Positions 28,536 through 37,409 of a stretch of DNA of 64,000 nt are shown piece after piece (within the stretch, counting starts at the first letter, position 1; every line of letters begins with the position of its first letter). The stretch covers positions 1,923,501 to 1,987,500 of the forward strand of contig NZ_CP032345.1 of assembly GCF_005222205.1 (NCBI RefSeq). Direction: 5' to 3'. The stretch is from Azospirillum brasilense. GTDB taxonomy: Bacteria > Pseudomonadota > Alphaproteobacteria > Azospirillales > Azospirillaceae. The position numbers were made by a program, and so were the translations under genes. Under the pieces are notes generated by a model, which saw only the letters and a list, made by a program, of their open reading frames with translations, was not told the origin of the DNA and did no database searches.

Positions 28536-29693
28536 ATGCCCATTTCCCTCGCCGCCAGCCGGGTCCTGATCGTCGACGACAACGAGTTCAACAGGAAGTC
28601 GCTGGCCCTGATGATCCGCCGCGCCGGGCTGACCCAGATCGAGGTCGCCGAGAACGGGGTGGAGGGGCTGCGCAAGGTGGAGAGCTTCCGCCCCGACCTC
28701 GTCCTGCTCGACGTCAGCATGCCGGTGATGGACGGGCTGGAGATGTGCCGGCGCCTGCGCGAGCGGCTGACCCACGAAGAATTGCCGATCCTGTTCCAGA
28801 CCGCGCTGGACAGCGACGAGGAGCAGGTCCGCTGCTTCGAGGCCGGCGGCAGCGACTTCATCTCCAAGCCGATCAAGCCCGGCGAGTGCGTCGCCCGCGT
28901 CCGCCACCAGCTCGAAAAGCGCAAGCTGTTCACCGACCTCGCCAACTTCCGCGCGCGGGTGGAGCGGGAACTGAAGCACGCCAAGGCGATGCAGCTGTCC
29001 CTCCTGCCCGAGCCGAAGGAACTGGAGGCCGTCGCCGAGCGGTACGAGCTGGTGCTGGACGCCCATTTCGAAACCTCGTCGGAGCTGGGCGGCGATTTCT
29101 GGAACGTCTACCCGCTGGACAGCCACCGCGTCGCCTTCCTGATGGTCGATTTCGCCGGCCACGGCATCACCGCCGCCATCAACACCTTCCGCCTGCACAC
29201 GCTGATCGACCGCTTTCCCATGCAGCATATGCCGCCGTCGGAATGGCTGGCCGGTCTCAACCGGGCGCTGAAGGAGGTGCTGCCGGTCGGGCAGTTCGCC
29301 ACCGCCTTCTTCGGCATCCTCGACCTGCACACCGACACGCTGACCTACGCCTCGGCCGGGGCGCCCAATCCGGTGGTGGGGATCGCGGGGGAGCTTCGGC
29401 TGCTCGATTCGGCGGGGCTGGTGCTGGGCGCGTCGCGCCGCGCCGTCTACGCCGACCGCAGCCTGCGTTTGCCGCGCGGGAGTTGCCTGTTCCTCTACAG
29501 CGACGCGCTGATCGAGTGCAGCGGCCCGGACAACGAACCGATCGGCCAGGACGGGGTGCCCGGCCTGCTGCGCGGCGCCATCGCCGCCAACCGCGCCCGC
29601 CCGCTGGGGCCGCTGCTGGAGCGCTTTTACGCCCGCACCAGCCTGCCGCTGCGCGACGACCTGACCGCCGTGTGGATCGCCCGCCGGGCGTGA
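28536..29693 (+). CDS. REC-PP2C (SpoIIE/RsbU-type) phosphatase, module 1
   Basis: A 385-residue response regulator. The receiver (1-125) has Asp59 in LVLLDVSMP and the switch Lys in ISKPIKPGE. A coiled-coil linker leads to a SpoIIE-type phosphatase: SSELGGDFWN, VDFAGHGITAA and RDDLTAV are kept. In the motif usually SDG it has SDALIE: the metal Asp remains but the glycine is Ala. It should dephosphorylate the module STAS protein when its receiver is phosphorylated, as in HsbR-type switches. Likely kinases are those at 21859-27175. Confidence 0.9.
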   Translation: MPISLAASRVLIVDDNEFNRKSLALMIRRAGLTQIEVAENGVEGLRKVESFRPDLVLLDVSMPVMDGLEMCRRLRERLTHEELPILFQTALDSDEEQVRCFEAGGSDFISKPIKPGECVARVRHQLEKRKLFTDLANFRARVERELKHAKAMQLSLLPEPKELEAVAERYELVLDAHFETSSELGGDFWNVYPLDSHRVAFLMVDFAGHGITAAINTFRLHTLIDRFPMQHMPPSEWLAGLNRALKEVLPVGQFATAFFGILDLHTDTLTYASAGAPNPVVGIAGELRLLDSAGLVLGASRRAVYADRSLRLPRGSCLFLYSDALIECSGPDNEPIGQDGVPGLLRGAIAANRARPLGPLLERFYARTSLPLRDDLTAVWIARRA

Positions 29694-29726
29694 GGGCAGG
29701 TCCGGGAACCACAGTCTGGAAATGAG

Positions 29727-29760
29727 AAGGGCCGCCGCGGTCGTCCGCGGCGGCCCTTTT
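29727..29760 (+). terminator. Intrinsic terminator of partner-switching module 1
   Basis: GAAGGGCCGCCGCGG pairs with CCGCGGCGGCCCTTTT around a TCGT loop. It sits between convergent genes and may serve the dedA transcript too. Confidence 0.9.
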
Positions 29761-29786
29761 GCCTGATTCTCGGGGGAGGGGCGCCG

Positions 29787-30371
29787 TTACGCCTGCGTCT
29801 CGGAGGCGGCGTAGCGGCGGCGGACCCACATCACGCTCTTCACCGCGAAGATGGTGACGCCGATGCCCAGCGCGATGAGCAGAAGGATCTTCGGGCCGTT
29901 CTCGCCGATGGCGGCGGCGGCCTCGCCGAACAGGTAGCCGGCCCCGGCGAAGCTCCAGGCCCAGATGCCGGCGGCAATGAAGTTCCAGAACAGGAACTTG
30001 CGCCATGGCATGCGGGACGTGCCGACGGCGACCGAGGCGATGTTGCGCACCCCATAAAGGAAGCGGAAGGCCAGGATGAAGCCGACGCCGTAGGTTTCCA
30101 GCCAGTACAGCACGCGGGACGCGCGGGCCTCCGCCGCCGGGAAGCGGGCCAGCGCCTTGCCGCCCCATTTGCGGCCGATCCAGAAATAGCACTGGTCGCC
30201 CATGAAGCTGCCGATCCAGACGGCGGCCACCAGCCAGTAAAGGTTGATGATCCCCAGATGCGCGCCCATCCCGCCGAAAATGACGAAGGTCTCGCCTTCG
30301 AAGAAGGCCCATATGAAGGCCAGGGGATAGAAGGCATCGCCCCAATCCTGGAGCCAGGTCATCCAGTCCAA
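29787..30371 (-). CDS. DedA family (SNARE-associated/VTT) membrane protein
   Basis: A 194-residue inner-membrane protein of the DedA/VTT family. Markers are the re-entrant-loop motif FFEGETFVIFGG, IGSFMGDQCYFWIGRK, the FILAFRFLYGVRNIA loop with its key Arg, and a C-terminal helix with the basic ending VRRRYAA. DedA proteins flip phospholipids or undecaprenyl phosphate and maintain proton motive force. A TTG at 30371 is 4 bases from a GGGGAGGG, so it is preferred; ATG 30362 is the alternative. Confidence 0.9.
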   Translation of the reverse strand: MDWMTWLQDWGDAFYPLAFIWAFFEGETFVIFGGMGAHLGIINLYWLVAAVWIGSFMGDQCYFWIGRKWGGKALARFPAAEARASRVLYWLETYGVGFILAFRFLYGVRNIASVAVGTSRMPWRKFLFWNFIAAGIWAWSFAGAGYLFGEAAAAIGENGPKILLLIALGIGVTIFAVKSVMWVRRRYAASETQA

Positions 30372-30617
30372 ATCACCCTCCCCGCGGGTCGTTCCTTTTC
30401 GGCTCGGACCGCCGGCGGCGCGCCAGGGAAACGCAGGCGCGGCCGATGGTCAGGCTACGGACACATCATTGCACATACGTGCGTGTCTTGTCGCGCAATC
30501 ATTCCCGAATCGGGGGGAGGAACCCGCACAAAGTTGGGGTACGAAACGATCTATTGCGGCGGGATTATTTTGTTTCCGGACACGTATTCTGTGAATCGGC
30601 CAGTGTTCGTGACTTGG

Positions 30618-31049
30618 TCAGCCGTCCTCACCCGACAATTCGCCGACCGTCTGCCGGGCGGCGCGCAGCAGCAGGGGATTCGGTTCGGACGGGCCGTCCT
30701 CTCCCTCGTCCTCCTCCCAGGCGCCCGGAGCGGCGCGGCGCTTCAGTTCGCGCGCGGCTTCGATCAGCAGATGGGCCAGCTTGTGGTCGGGCAGCGCCTG
30801 GGCCAGCGCCCGCAACTCCGCGTTGGTCAGGGCCGCCGGGTCGAAGTCGGCGCGCGGGGCCATCGGGACGGGCGGCGGCGGAACGAGGGCGAGGGTCATG
30901 GGGGCCGGAGCCGACGGTGACGGAACGTCCTCCCGCACCACGTCGACGGCCACCGGCGCCGCCACGGTGCTGGCGCGGGACCGGCGCGCCGGTTTGCGCG
31001 CCCGCTCCGTCTCGGGCAGGCTGTCGAACAGGAGAGGTTGCGTGCTCAT
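30618..31049 (-). CDS. Hypothetical protein with an SOS-like box upstream
   Basis: I do not recognise this 143-residue protein. It opens with MSTQPLLFDSLPE, has a basic stretch (RARKPARRSR), a long Pro/Ala/Val-rich spacer and an amphipathic C-terminal part (NAELRALAQALPDHKLAHLLIEAARELKRR) ending in acidic residues. It may be a small adaptor or a nucleic-acid-associated protein. A GTTC-N7-ATTC sequence 40 bases upstream resembles the alphaproteobacterial LexA site. The ORF has normal codon bias. Confidence 0.6.
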   Translation of the reverse strand: MSTQPLLFDSLPETERARKPARRSRASTVAAPVAVDVVREDVPSPSAPAPMTLALVPPPPVPMAPRADFDPAALTNAELRALAQALPDHKLAHLLIEAARELKRRAAPGAWEEDEGEDGPSEPNPLLLRAARQTVGELSGEDG

Positions 31050-31088
31050 CCGGTCACCCGCGATCCGTTCACCGCTAGTTTGCGAAGT

Positions 31089-31111
31089 GTTCTCTTTTCA
31101 TTCTAGAGAAC
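31089..31111 (-). promoter_or_regulatory. Inverted repeat / LexA-like operator candidate
   Basis: GTTCTC-N11-GAGAAC is a perfect inverted repeat. Inside it, GTTC-N7-ATTC (31089-31103) differs by one base from the alphaproteobacterial LexA consensus GTTC-N7-GTTC. It lies 40 bases upstream of the hypothetical gene at 30618-31049, in a short AT-rich gap. Confidence 0.4.
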
Positions 31112-31163
31112 GAAGGCCGGAAGTCGAGCGGAAACTTTTGGGGCGGTCCCCTGAAACGCGGAG

Positions 31164-31619
31164 TCAGCCGATCGCGTCCAGGAACCGTTCGGGGCGCAGG
31201 ATGCGGGTGCGGCCCACTTGGCGCACCGAGAGAAGCTGCCGGTCCACCGTCACCAGCCAGTCGGCGTCGGCGGCCAGCGCCACGGCCAGGAACATGTCGT
31301 CGTCGGGGTCGCGGCACAGCCGCTCCACCGGGGCGGGCTCGACCCTTTGGGCCTCCGCGGCGAAAGTGGCCAGGAAGGCGGCGCGCTCGTCCGCGGAGCG
31401 ATAGCGCTCGAAATCCGGGCGCATCAGCACCTCGCGCAGCTCCGCCAGGGTGGCGTCGGACACGAAGGCGGCTCCTCGCGCCCGCACCGCCTCCACGCTG
31501 CGCTGGATGGCCAGGCTGCGGCGGGGAACCTCGGCGCCCAGCAGGGCGTAGCCGACGAGGATGTTGGTGTCCAGAACGGCCCGGATCGGCCCAGCGGCAC
31601 GGTGGAGATTGGCGGTCAT
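31164..31619 (-). CDS. PIN-domain protein (putative toxin, PilT N-terminal type)
   Basis: A 151-residue PIN domain nuclease of the PIN_3 type (putative VapC-like RNase). Acidic residues expected for Mg2+ binding are present: Asp17 in VLDTNIL, the Glu in TLAELREVL, and Asp residues in RDPDDDMFLAVA and VTVDRQLL. Such proteins usually pair with an upstream antitoxin, but the gene upstream in the same direction (24 bases away) is a REC-PP2C phosphatase, and the gene downstream has no known antitoxin fold. A free-standing PIN RNase is as likely as a toxin. Confidence 0.85.
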   Translation of the reverse strand: MTANLHRAAGPIRAVLDTNILVGYALLGAEVPRRSLAIQRSVEAVRARGAAFVSDATLAELREVLMRPDFERYRSADERAAFLATFAAEAQRVEPAPVERLCRDPDDDMFLAVALAADADWLVTVDRQLLSVRQVGRTRILRPERFLDAIG

Positions 31620-31643
31620 GCGCCCGTCGGTCCCATGGGCCGG

Positions 31644-32840
31644 TCAGCCCTTGCGGGTCAGCAGCAGCGCGGTCAGGTCGTCGTCGATGGGACCGACGGC
31701 GCGCAGGCGCTCCAGCAACCCGTCCAGGAAGCGGCGGCCGTCCGTCTCGTCGATCCGCTCCGCGACCAGGGCGGCGAGGCCCGGCTCGTCCAGGACATCG
31801 TCGCCGACCGGGATCTCGATGGCGCCGTCCGAATAGAGGAACAGGCGCCCGCCGGGGGGCAGGGGGAGGGAGCGTTCCTCATACTCCGCCGCGGCGAGCA
31901 GGCCGAGCGGCAGGCCGGCGCTGTCGCCCAGCCGCGGTTCGGCATCGCCCGGCGCCCAGACCATCGGGCGCGTCGATCCGGCGGACGCGTACACGAAGCG
32001 GTTCTCCGCCGGCTCGACCACCCCGGCCAGCATGGTGGCGAACTGCCCGTTGGGAAGCAGCGCGCACAGCCGCCGGTTGACGGTGGACAGGAACTCGGCC
32101 GGGGTCAGGCCGGACATGTCCATCTGCTGGCAGATCGCGTGCAGGCGGAAGGTGTTCAGCGCCGCCCCCACGCCATGGCCGGAGAAATCGACCATGTAGA
32201 GCATGATCCGGCCCTGTCCCTGCCCCTGGTCCGGTTCGGCGTCGTCGTGCCGCAGGTCCCAGAAATCGCCGCCCAGCTCCGACGAGGGGGCGAAATGGGC
32301 GGCGATGTCGACCGCCGCCGCGGCCTCCACCTCGGCCAGCCGCTCCGGCGAGGGCATCAGCCGTTCCTGCATCTTGCGGGCGAGCGACAGCTCGCTCTCC
32401 GTCCGCTCGCGGAAACGCTGAAGGTCGTGGAGCAGCGCGCGGTTCTGCAGATGGATGCGCACGCGGGCCAGCAGCTCGACCGCGTTGATCGGCTTGGTCA
32501 CGTAATCGGTGGCCCCGGCGGCGAAGGCCTTGGCGCGGTCCTCCGCCCGGTTCAGGCTGGACTGGACGAGGACCGGCAGATCCTTCCAGGCCGGGATCGC
32601 GCGCAGGCGCCGGCACATTTCGAAGCCGTCCAGGTTCGGCATCATCAGGTCGAGCAGGATCAGGTCGGGCCGGAAGGTGTCCAGCCGGGCCAGCGCGTCG
32701 TTGCCGTCCTCGGCCATCTCGATGCGGGTGACGCCGCCGCGTTCCAGCAGGGCCTGGAGCAGGTGGCGGTTCACGCGGTTGTCGTCCACCACCAGGACGC
32801 GGGCCGCCTCCAGCCCCGGAACCTCCGGCAGATTGTTCAT
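31644..32840 (-). CDS. REC-PP2C phosphatase, module 2, intact active site
   Basis: A 398-residue receiver-phosphatase. Receiver: VLVVDDNRVNRH, Asp64 in LILLDLMMP and YVTKPINAVE. Phosphatase: SSELGGDFWDL, MVDFSGHGVGAA, FLYSDGAIEI and DDDLTALLL, all four metal-site regions intact. It should be the active STAS phosphatase of module 2. Its start overlaps the stop of the next phosphatase gene by ATGA, so the pair is translated together. Confidence 0.92.
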   Translation of the reverse strand: MNNLPEVPGLEAARVLVVDDNRVNRHLLQALLERGGVTRIEMAEDGNDALARLDTFRPDLILLDLMMPNLDGFEMCRRLRAIPAWKDLPVLVQSSLNRAEDRAKAFAAGATDYVTKPINAVELLARVRIHLQNRALLHDLQRFRERTESELSLARKMQERLMPSPERLAEVEAAAAVDIAAHFAPSSELGGDFWDLRHDDAEPDQGQGQGRIMLYMVDFSGHGVGAALNTFRLHAICQQMDMSGLTPAEFLSTVNRRLCALLPNGQFATMLAGVVEPAENRFVYASAGSTRPMVWAPGDAEPRLGDSAGLPLGLLAAAEYEERSLPLPPGGRLFLYSDGAIEIPVGDDVLDEPGLAALVAERIDETDGRRFLDGLLERLRAVGPIDDDLTALLLTRKG

Positions 32841-34012
32841 CGTGCACCCCCGCGCCCGATCCAGACCAGCGTGTGGTCGTCGAGCGGCACGTCGCCCTGG
32901 GCCGCGGCGAGCGCCGAGGTCACCGCCGCGAAGGCGTCGCCATCCTCGCCGTTGTTCATGGAGTTCCGGACGGCGGCGCTTCGCAGCAGGGCGGCGAAAC
33001 CGCCATTGCGCCCGCCCAGCGTGTCCAGCACGGCGGTCGAGTGCAGGACCAGCGCGGAATCCGGCGGGAAGGGCAGGTCGCGTTCCTCGTAGCGGGTGCC
33101 GGCGGCGATCCCCGCCGGCTGGTCGGACCCCTCGCCGAAGATCAACGAGGCGCCGCCGGGCGGCACCAGGACCGGCGGGGCGGCGGCGGCCGCCGCGTAG
33201 GTGAAGCGTTCCGCAGCACCATCGACGACGCCGTAGATCACCGTGGCGTGCTGACCCAGCTCCAGCAGGCAGACGGCCCGCTCGTTCAGCTCGGTCAGGA
33301 AGGCGCCGGGCCGTTCGCCGAGCTGGGGCGCCAACTCGTGGATCAGCGTGTGCATGCGGAAGGCGTTCAGCGCCGCCGAGACGCCGCGCCCGGCCATGTC
33401 CAGCAGGAACAGCCCGAACCGCCCGCCGGCCAGCGGCAGAACCCCCCAGAGGTCGCCGCCCAGATCGGAGGACAGCGCCGTGTGCGACCGCAGCGTCACC
33501 CCCGCGCTGTCCGAAAGCGCGGCGCACAGCGCCGGGGAGGGCAGGAGATGGTCGTACATGGAGCGGGCCATCGCCAGCTCCCCCTCGACCCGCGCCCGGT
33601 AGGTCTGCAGGTCGCGGATCAGCACCCGGTTCTGCAGGTGGATGCGCACGCGGGCGACCAGCTCCGTCCGGTCCAGCGGCTTGGAGATCAGGTCGGTGGT
33701 GCCGGCGGCGAAGGCGCGGTTGCGGTCGTCGCTCGACGACAGGGCGGTCTGCACCAGCACCGGCAGGTCGGCGTAGGCGTGGTCGGCGCGCAGGCGGCGG
33801 CACACCTCGAACCCGTCCATCCCCGGCATCATGATGTCGAGGATCAGCAGGTCCGGCGCCTCGGCGGCGATCTGCTCCAGCGCGTCGAAGCCGTCCTTGG
33901 CGTAGGCGACGTTCTGGAACCCGGCTTCGCCAAGCAGGGCGCCGATCAGTGTGCGGTTGAAGTCGGTATCATCCACCACCAGGATGCGGCAGGCGGCGAT
34001 GGCGTCGTCCAT
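32837..34012 (-). CDS. REC-PP2C-like protein with degenerate phosphatase site, module 2
   Basis: A 391-residue paralogue of its neighbour. The receiver is intact (Asp59 in LLILDIMMP; LISKPLDRTE). The phosphatase half keeps GGD (Asp187), Asp205 in LLDMAGRG and DDHT at the end, but where active family members have SDG it reads HSTAVLD (325-327): the metal-ligand aspartate is gone, and GHG has become GRG. It may be inactive and act as a phospho-dependent binding partner. It overlaps the HATPase gene by one base (TGATG). Confidence 0.88.
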   Translation of the reverse strand: MDDAIAACRILVVDDTDFNRTLIGALLGEAGFQNVAYAKDGFDALEQIAAEAPDLLILDIMMPGMDGFEVCRRLRADHAYADLPVLVQTALSSSDDRNRAFAAGTTDLISKPLDRTELVARVRIHLQNRVLIRDLQTYRARVEGELAMARSMYDHLLPSPALCAALSDSAGVTLRSHTALSSDLGGDLWGVLPLAGGRFGLFLLDMAGRGVSAALNAFRMHTLIHELAPQLGERPGAFLTELNERAVCLLELGQHATVIYGVVDGAAERFTYAAAAAAPPVLVPPGGASLIFGEGSDQPAGIAAGTRYEERDLPFPPDSALVLHSTAVLDTLGGRNGGFAALLRSAAVRNSMNNGEDGDAFAAVTSALAAAQGDVPLDDHTLVWIGRGGAR

Positions 34013-34740
34013 CAGAGAGGGAACCTCATGCGGATGCGGCGCCCGCCGTCGAGAAGCTGAAGTTCCTCGACGATGGCGGCGATCAGGTCCAGGCCGCGGC
34101 CCGAGGCGCCGTAGTCGATGCGCTCCGGCCGGGCGAAGCCGGTTCCCTCGTCGGCGACCTCCACCACCGCGCAAGCGCTTTCCAGCCAGGCGGTGACCTC
34201 GATCCGGCGCTCGGCGAAGGCGGGGTCGGCCATGCGCGCGGCCAGGTCGTGGGAGAAGCGCTCCAGCGCCTCGACGCTCAGCCCCTTCATGCCTTCGACC
34301 TGGAGGTTGCCGTGGACCACCGCGTTGCTGATGGCTTCGTGCAGCGCCAGCTCCATGTCGTCGCGCTGGGCTTCCGGCATGGGGTGCAGGGCGGCCAGCC
34401 CGTTCAGGACGCGCCCGGCCAGATGCAGGCGGTTGGCGGTCACCGTCGTCACGCAGGCGAACAGGTCGGCGCGGGCGGCGCGGCGCGCGGCCTCGACGAC
34501 CTGGGCGTCGGACAGGCCGGCGACCTCGATCCAGGCGCCATAGGGCCGCTGCCAGAACTCCGGCGCTTCCACGGCGGCGGCATCGCCCACCAGGAGCAGA
34601 ACGGAGGCGCCGAATTCCTCCCCCGCCGGGGAGCCGGGCCGCCGGGGCGGAAGCCGAAGCGCCGCCGACAACCGGTCCAGCCGGTCGGCCGGCACGCCCA
34701 GGCCTTGCAGGGCGGCGACGCGGGTGGGGGAGGGGACCAA
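34012..34740 (-). CDS. HATPase anti-sigma-like switch kinase, module 2
   Basis: A 242-residue paralogue of the 27725-28516 protein, with a GHKL ATPase of RsbW type: N-box ELALHEAISNAVVHGN, G1 VADEGTGF and SGRGLDLIAAI. There is no phospho-His domain. The N-terminal half (about 110 residues) is a conserved extension. It starts with TTG 34740, 5 bases after the STAS stop, with GAGGA in the STAS end as ribosome site. It should phosphorylate the STAS protein of its own module. Confidence 0.85.
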   Translation of the reverse strand: MVPSPTRVAALQGLGVPADRLDRLSAALRLPPRRPGSPAGEEFGASVLLLVGDAAAVEAPEFWQRPYGAWIEVAGLSDAQVVEAARRAARADLFACVTTVTANRLHLAGRVLNGLAALHPMPEAQRDDMELALHEAISNAVVHGNLQVEGMKGLSVEALERFSHDLAARMADPAFAERRIEVTAWLESACAVVEVADEGTGFARPERIDYGASGRGLDLIAAIVEELQLLDGGRRIRMRFPL

Positions 34741-34745
34741 GGGGG

Positions 34746-35051
34746 TCAGTCCTCGATCGTGACGATCTTGTTGAGCTGGGCCACCGTCAGCACGCGCTTG
34801 ACCTGACCGGCGGCGGAGCGCAGGACGAGCTGCTTGTCCGCGTTCGCCATTTCCTCCCGCGCGATCAGAAGCATGCCGATCCCCGCCGAATCGACGAACT
34901 CCAGTGTAGAGAGGTCGAGCACCTGACGCTTGGCCTTGTTCTGCAGCATCTCCCGGATCAGGGCGCGCAGCTTGGCGTGGTCGTTGAAGGTCAGGCGACC
35001 GCGCAACCGAACCAGGGTCTCCTGCTCCTTGTCCTCAATTCCGTAGTCCAT
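34746..35051 (-). CDS. STAS-domain anti-anti-sigma-type protein, module 2
   Basis: A 101-residue STAS domain with FVDSAGIGMLLI, the same serine motif as module 1, and an RLRGRLTFNDHAKL N-terminal strand. The ATG at 35051 was used; a longer in-frame start adds 59 residues unlike the family. It lies 112 bases downstream of the soluble chemoreceptor, which makes the second module the tail of the chemotaxis operon. Confidence 0.92.
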   Translation of the reverse strand: MDYGIEDKEQETLVRLRGRLTFNDHAKLRALIREMLQNKAKRQVLDLSTLEFVDSAGIGMLLIAREEMANADKQLVLRSAAGQVKRVLTVAQLNKIVTIED

Positions 35052-35163
35052 CGGTCCGGTGTTCCTGAAGGGTGTTCCTGAAGGGGCATGGGTGCGGGTG
35101 GCCTTTGCGGACCACGCCAGAATGGAGCAAGACAGGCCGGGGATTCCAGAGAATCCCTCGGTT

Positions 35164-36330
35164 TCAGAAAAGTTCGATGTCGCCGCCGGAACTGTCGTCC
35201 TGGCCGGCATCGACGTCAAGGACGCCATGCTCGTCCAACGCCGTCCCTTCCAGCAGCAGACGGCGCACGAAGCGCTGGCGCATCTCGCTCAGCTTGAAGC
35301 GGCCCAGCAGCTCGTCGAGCCATTCCTGCGGAACCTGCGGCCCCAAGGAAGCGGGCATTTCGACGCGGGTGCGGTTTTCCAGCTCGTTCAGCCCCTCCGC
35401 CATGATGGCGAGGCTGTCGTTGATGGCCTCCAGCCGCTGCTTGGTCAGGTCCTGGAACTGCATCCCGGTGACCATGCGGCTGATGGTGGCGGACATGTCC
35501 GACGACACGGTCGCCGCCGTCTCCAGCACCGCCTGGAAGTGGTTGGTCTGGTCGACCAGGCTGTCCATGGTCTTGTCCACCCGCTCCTTGGCGAGCATCT
35601 GGGGGGACATGTCGGTGTCGGCGATCTGGCGCAGGATGTCGTGGCCGTTGCGCACGCCCTTGACCACCGCGGTGACCTTGGAGCGCATGCGGTCGGCCAG
35701 CGCCCCGGTGTTGCGGGAGAGGTGGCGCACCTCCTGGGCGACCACCGCGAAGGTGCGGCCGGCCTCGCCGGCGCGGCTCGCCTCGATGGTGGCGTTCAGC
35801 GCCAGGAAGTTGGTCTGGCGGTTGATGGCGTCGATGTCGCCGATCGACTTCTCCAGCTCCGCCACGTCCTTCTGCACGTCGTCGAGCAGATAGACCATGC
35901 TCATGGCGTGGCGCGACAGCAGGACGATGTTGGAGATCATGTCCGCGATCATCTGCTGCATGCCGGTGACGAGCTGGTCCATCGGCACCCGCTCCCCGTC
36001 GATGGAGACGGAGCCGGCCATGCCGACGATCTGCTCCACCCGCTCCGACTGCTGCATGGCCTTCTCGGCCAGCTCGCGGAAGCGGTGGGAAAGGTCCAGC
36101 GTGGCGTCCTCGACCGTGGACGAGGTGCGGGTCAGCTCGTTCTGCACCGCCTCCAGCGTGCGGCGCTGGATGTCGGCGTAGCCCATCCAGGTCGCCAGAA
36201 GCTCGCCGGTCACCGGGATCTTCCCGCCGATCTCGGGCAGGCTGTGCACGGGAGCGCCATCGTCGGGAAGGTCCGGCTTCTCCGGTTCCGGTCCGGCTTC
36301 CAGGCGGGGCGCGCGGCCGTAGAAAGACAT
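35164..36330 (-). CDS. Soluble methyl-accepting chemotaxis protein-like receptor
   Basis: A 388-residue protein without transmembrane helices. The centre (about 180-215) is the hairpin tip of chemoreceptors: [21 protein letters not shown] followed by [12 protein letters not shown]. Unlike normal MCPs the tip is off-centre, with a short N-terminal arm and a C-terminal arm that includes [16 protein letters not shown], a pattern also seen in CheZ-like/MCP-like cytosolic proteins. It can dock with CheW/CheA in a cytoplasmic or membrane-edge cluster. 11 bases downstream of cheB. Confidence 0.85.
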   Translation of the reverse strand: MSFYGRAPRLEAGPEPEKPDLPDDGAPVHSLPEIGGKIPVTGELLATWMGYADIQRRTLEAVQNELTRTSSTVEDATLDLSHRFRELAEKAMQQSERVEQIVGMAGSVSIDGERVPMDQLVTGMQQMIADMISNIVLLSRHAMSMVYLLDDVQKDVAELEKSIGDIDAINRQTNFLALNATIEASRAGEAGRTFAVVAQEVRHLSRNTGALADRMRSKVTAVVKGVRNGHDILRQIADTDMSPQMLAKERVDKTMDSLVDQTNHFQAVLETAATVSSDMSATISRMVTGMQFQDLTKQRLEAINDSLAIMAEGLNELENRTRVEMPASLGPQVPQEWLDELLGRFKLSEMRQRFVRRLLLEGTALDEHGVLDVDAGQDDSSGGDIELF

Positions 36331-36341
36331 GGTGCTGCTCC

Positions 36342-37406
36342 TCAGTTCGCGCGCGTGCGGTGTTCGCCGATGGCGTCGAACGCGCGCAGCATCTCGGCCG
36401 GTATCTGCGCCAGCGGCAGTTCGACGGCGACCGCCCCGGCTTCCCGGGCGGCGCGCGGCATGCCGTAGACGACGCAGCTCGATTCCTGTTCGCCGATGGT
36501 ATAGGCCCCCGCGTCGCGCATCGCCAGCATGCCCGACGCCCCGTCGCGGCCCATGCCGGACAGGATCACCCCCACCGCGTTCGCCCCCGCCGCCTTGGCG
36601 ACGGAGGAGAACATCACGTCCACCGACGGGCGGTGGCCGCTGACCGCCGGCCCGTCCTGGATGTGGCAGGAATAGCCCTGGGCGTCGCGGATGATCACCA
36701 GATGCCGGTCCCCGGGGGCGATGTAGACCTTGCCCTGGACCAGCCGGGCGCCCTGGGTGGCGACCTCCACCGACGGCGGGGAGATGCGGTCGAGCCGGGC
36801 GGCGAAGCTGGGGACGTAGCTGGGACCCATATGCTGGGTGATGACGATGGGCGGGCAGTCGGCGGGCATGACGGACAGCACGTCGCGGATGCGCTCCACC
36901 CCGCCGGTGGAGGCGCCGATGGCGATGAAGCGGGTGCCCGACCCGGCGCGGCGCGGCGTCTCAAGGGGCGAGGCCGCGGGCTTGGGCCGCCGCATCGACA
37001 GGCGGGCGGTGGCGGCGATGCGGATCTTGCCGACCAACTCGTGGGCCATCGCCTCGAAGCCGTGCCCCTCCGAGCCGTCGGGCTTGGCCACGCAGTCCAC
37101 CGCGCCGATCTCCAGCGCGCGGATCGTCGCCTCCGACCCCTCCTGGGTCAGGGAGGAGACCATGACGACCGGCGTCGGGCGCAGCGTCATGATCTTTTCC
37201 AGGAAGGACAGCCCGTCCATCCGCGGCATCTCGACGTCCAGCGTGACGACGTCCGGGTTGGTCCGCTTGATGACGTCCCGCGCCTCGTAGGGGTCGCGGG
37301 CGACCCCCACCACCTCGATGCCGGGCTCCTCGGAGATGATGGCCTTCAGCATCTCCCGCATCAGGCTGCTGTCGTCCACGATCACGACGCGGATGGAGCG
37401 TGTCAT
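36342..37406 (-). CDS. cheB: Chemotaxis methylesterase/deamidase CheB
   Basis: A 354-residue CheB. Receiver with Asp57 ([11 protein letters not shown]); linker; methylesterase with catalytic triad Ser166 in GASTGG, His192 in ITQHMG and Asp288 in GMGRDG. It removes methyl groups from receptor glutamates when phosphorylated by CheA. It starts 3 bases after cheD. Confidence 0.96.
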   Translation of the reverse strand: MTRSIRVVIVDDSSLMREMLKAIISEEPGIEVVGVARDPYEARDVIKRTNPDVVTLDVEMPRMDGLSFLEKIMTLRPTPVVMVSSLTQEGSEATIRALEIGAVDCVAKPDGSEGHGFEAMAHELVGKIRIAATARLSMRRPKPAASPLETPRRAGSGTRFIAIGASTGGVERIRDVLSVMPADCPPIVITQHMGPSYVPSFAARLDRISPPSVEVATQGARLVQGKVYIAPGDRHLVIIRDAQGYSCHIQDGPAVSGHRPSVDVMFSSVAKAAGANAVGVILSGMGRDGASGMLAMRDAGAYTIGEQESSCVVYGMPRAAREAGAVAVELPLAQIPAEMLRAFDAIGEHRTRAN

Positions 37407-37409
37407 GGC

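Noticed and set aside
30372-30617. A small gene or RNA between dedA and the hypothetical gene
   Set aside because: This 246-base gap is richer in A/T than its surroundings and probably holds the dedA promoter, but I saw no ORF with an SD and no convincing hairpin-T-run.
35059-35163. A promoter for the second partner-switching module between the soluble MCP and the STAS gene
   Set aside because: The 112-base gap shows no recognisable -35/-10 pair, so none was annotated, although one cannot be excluded.
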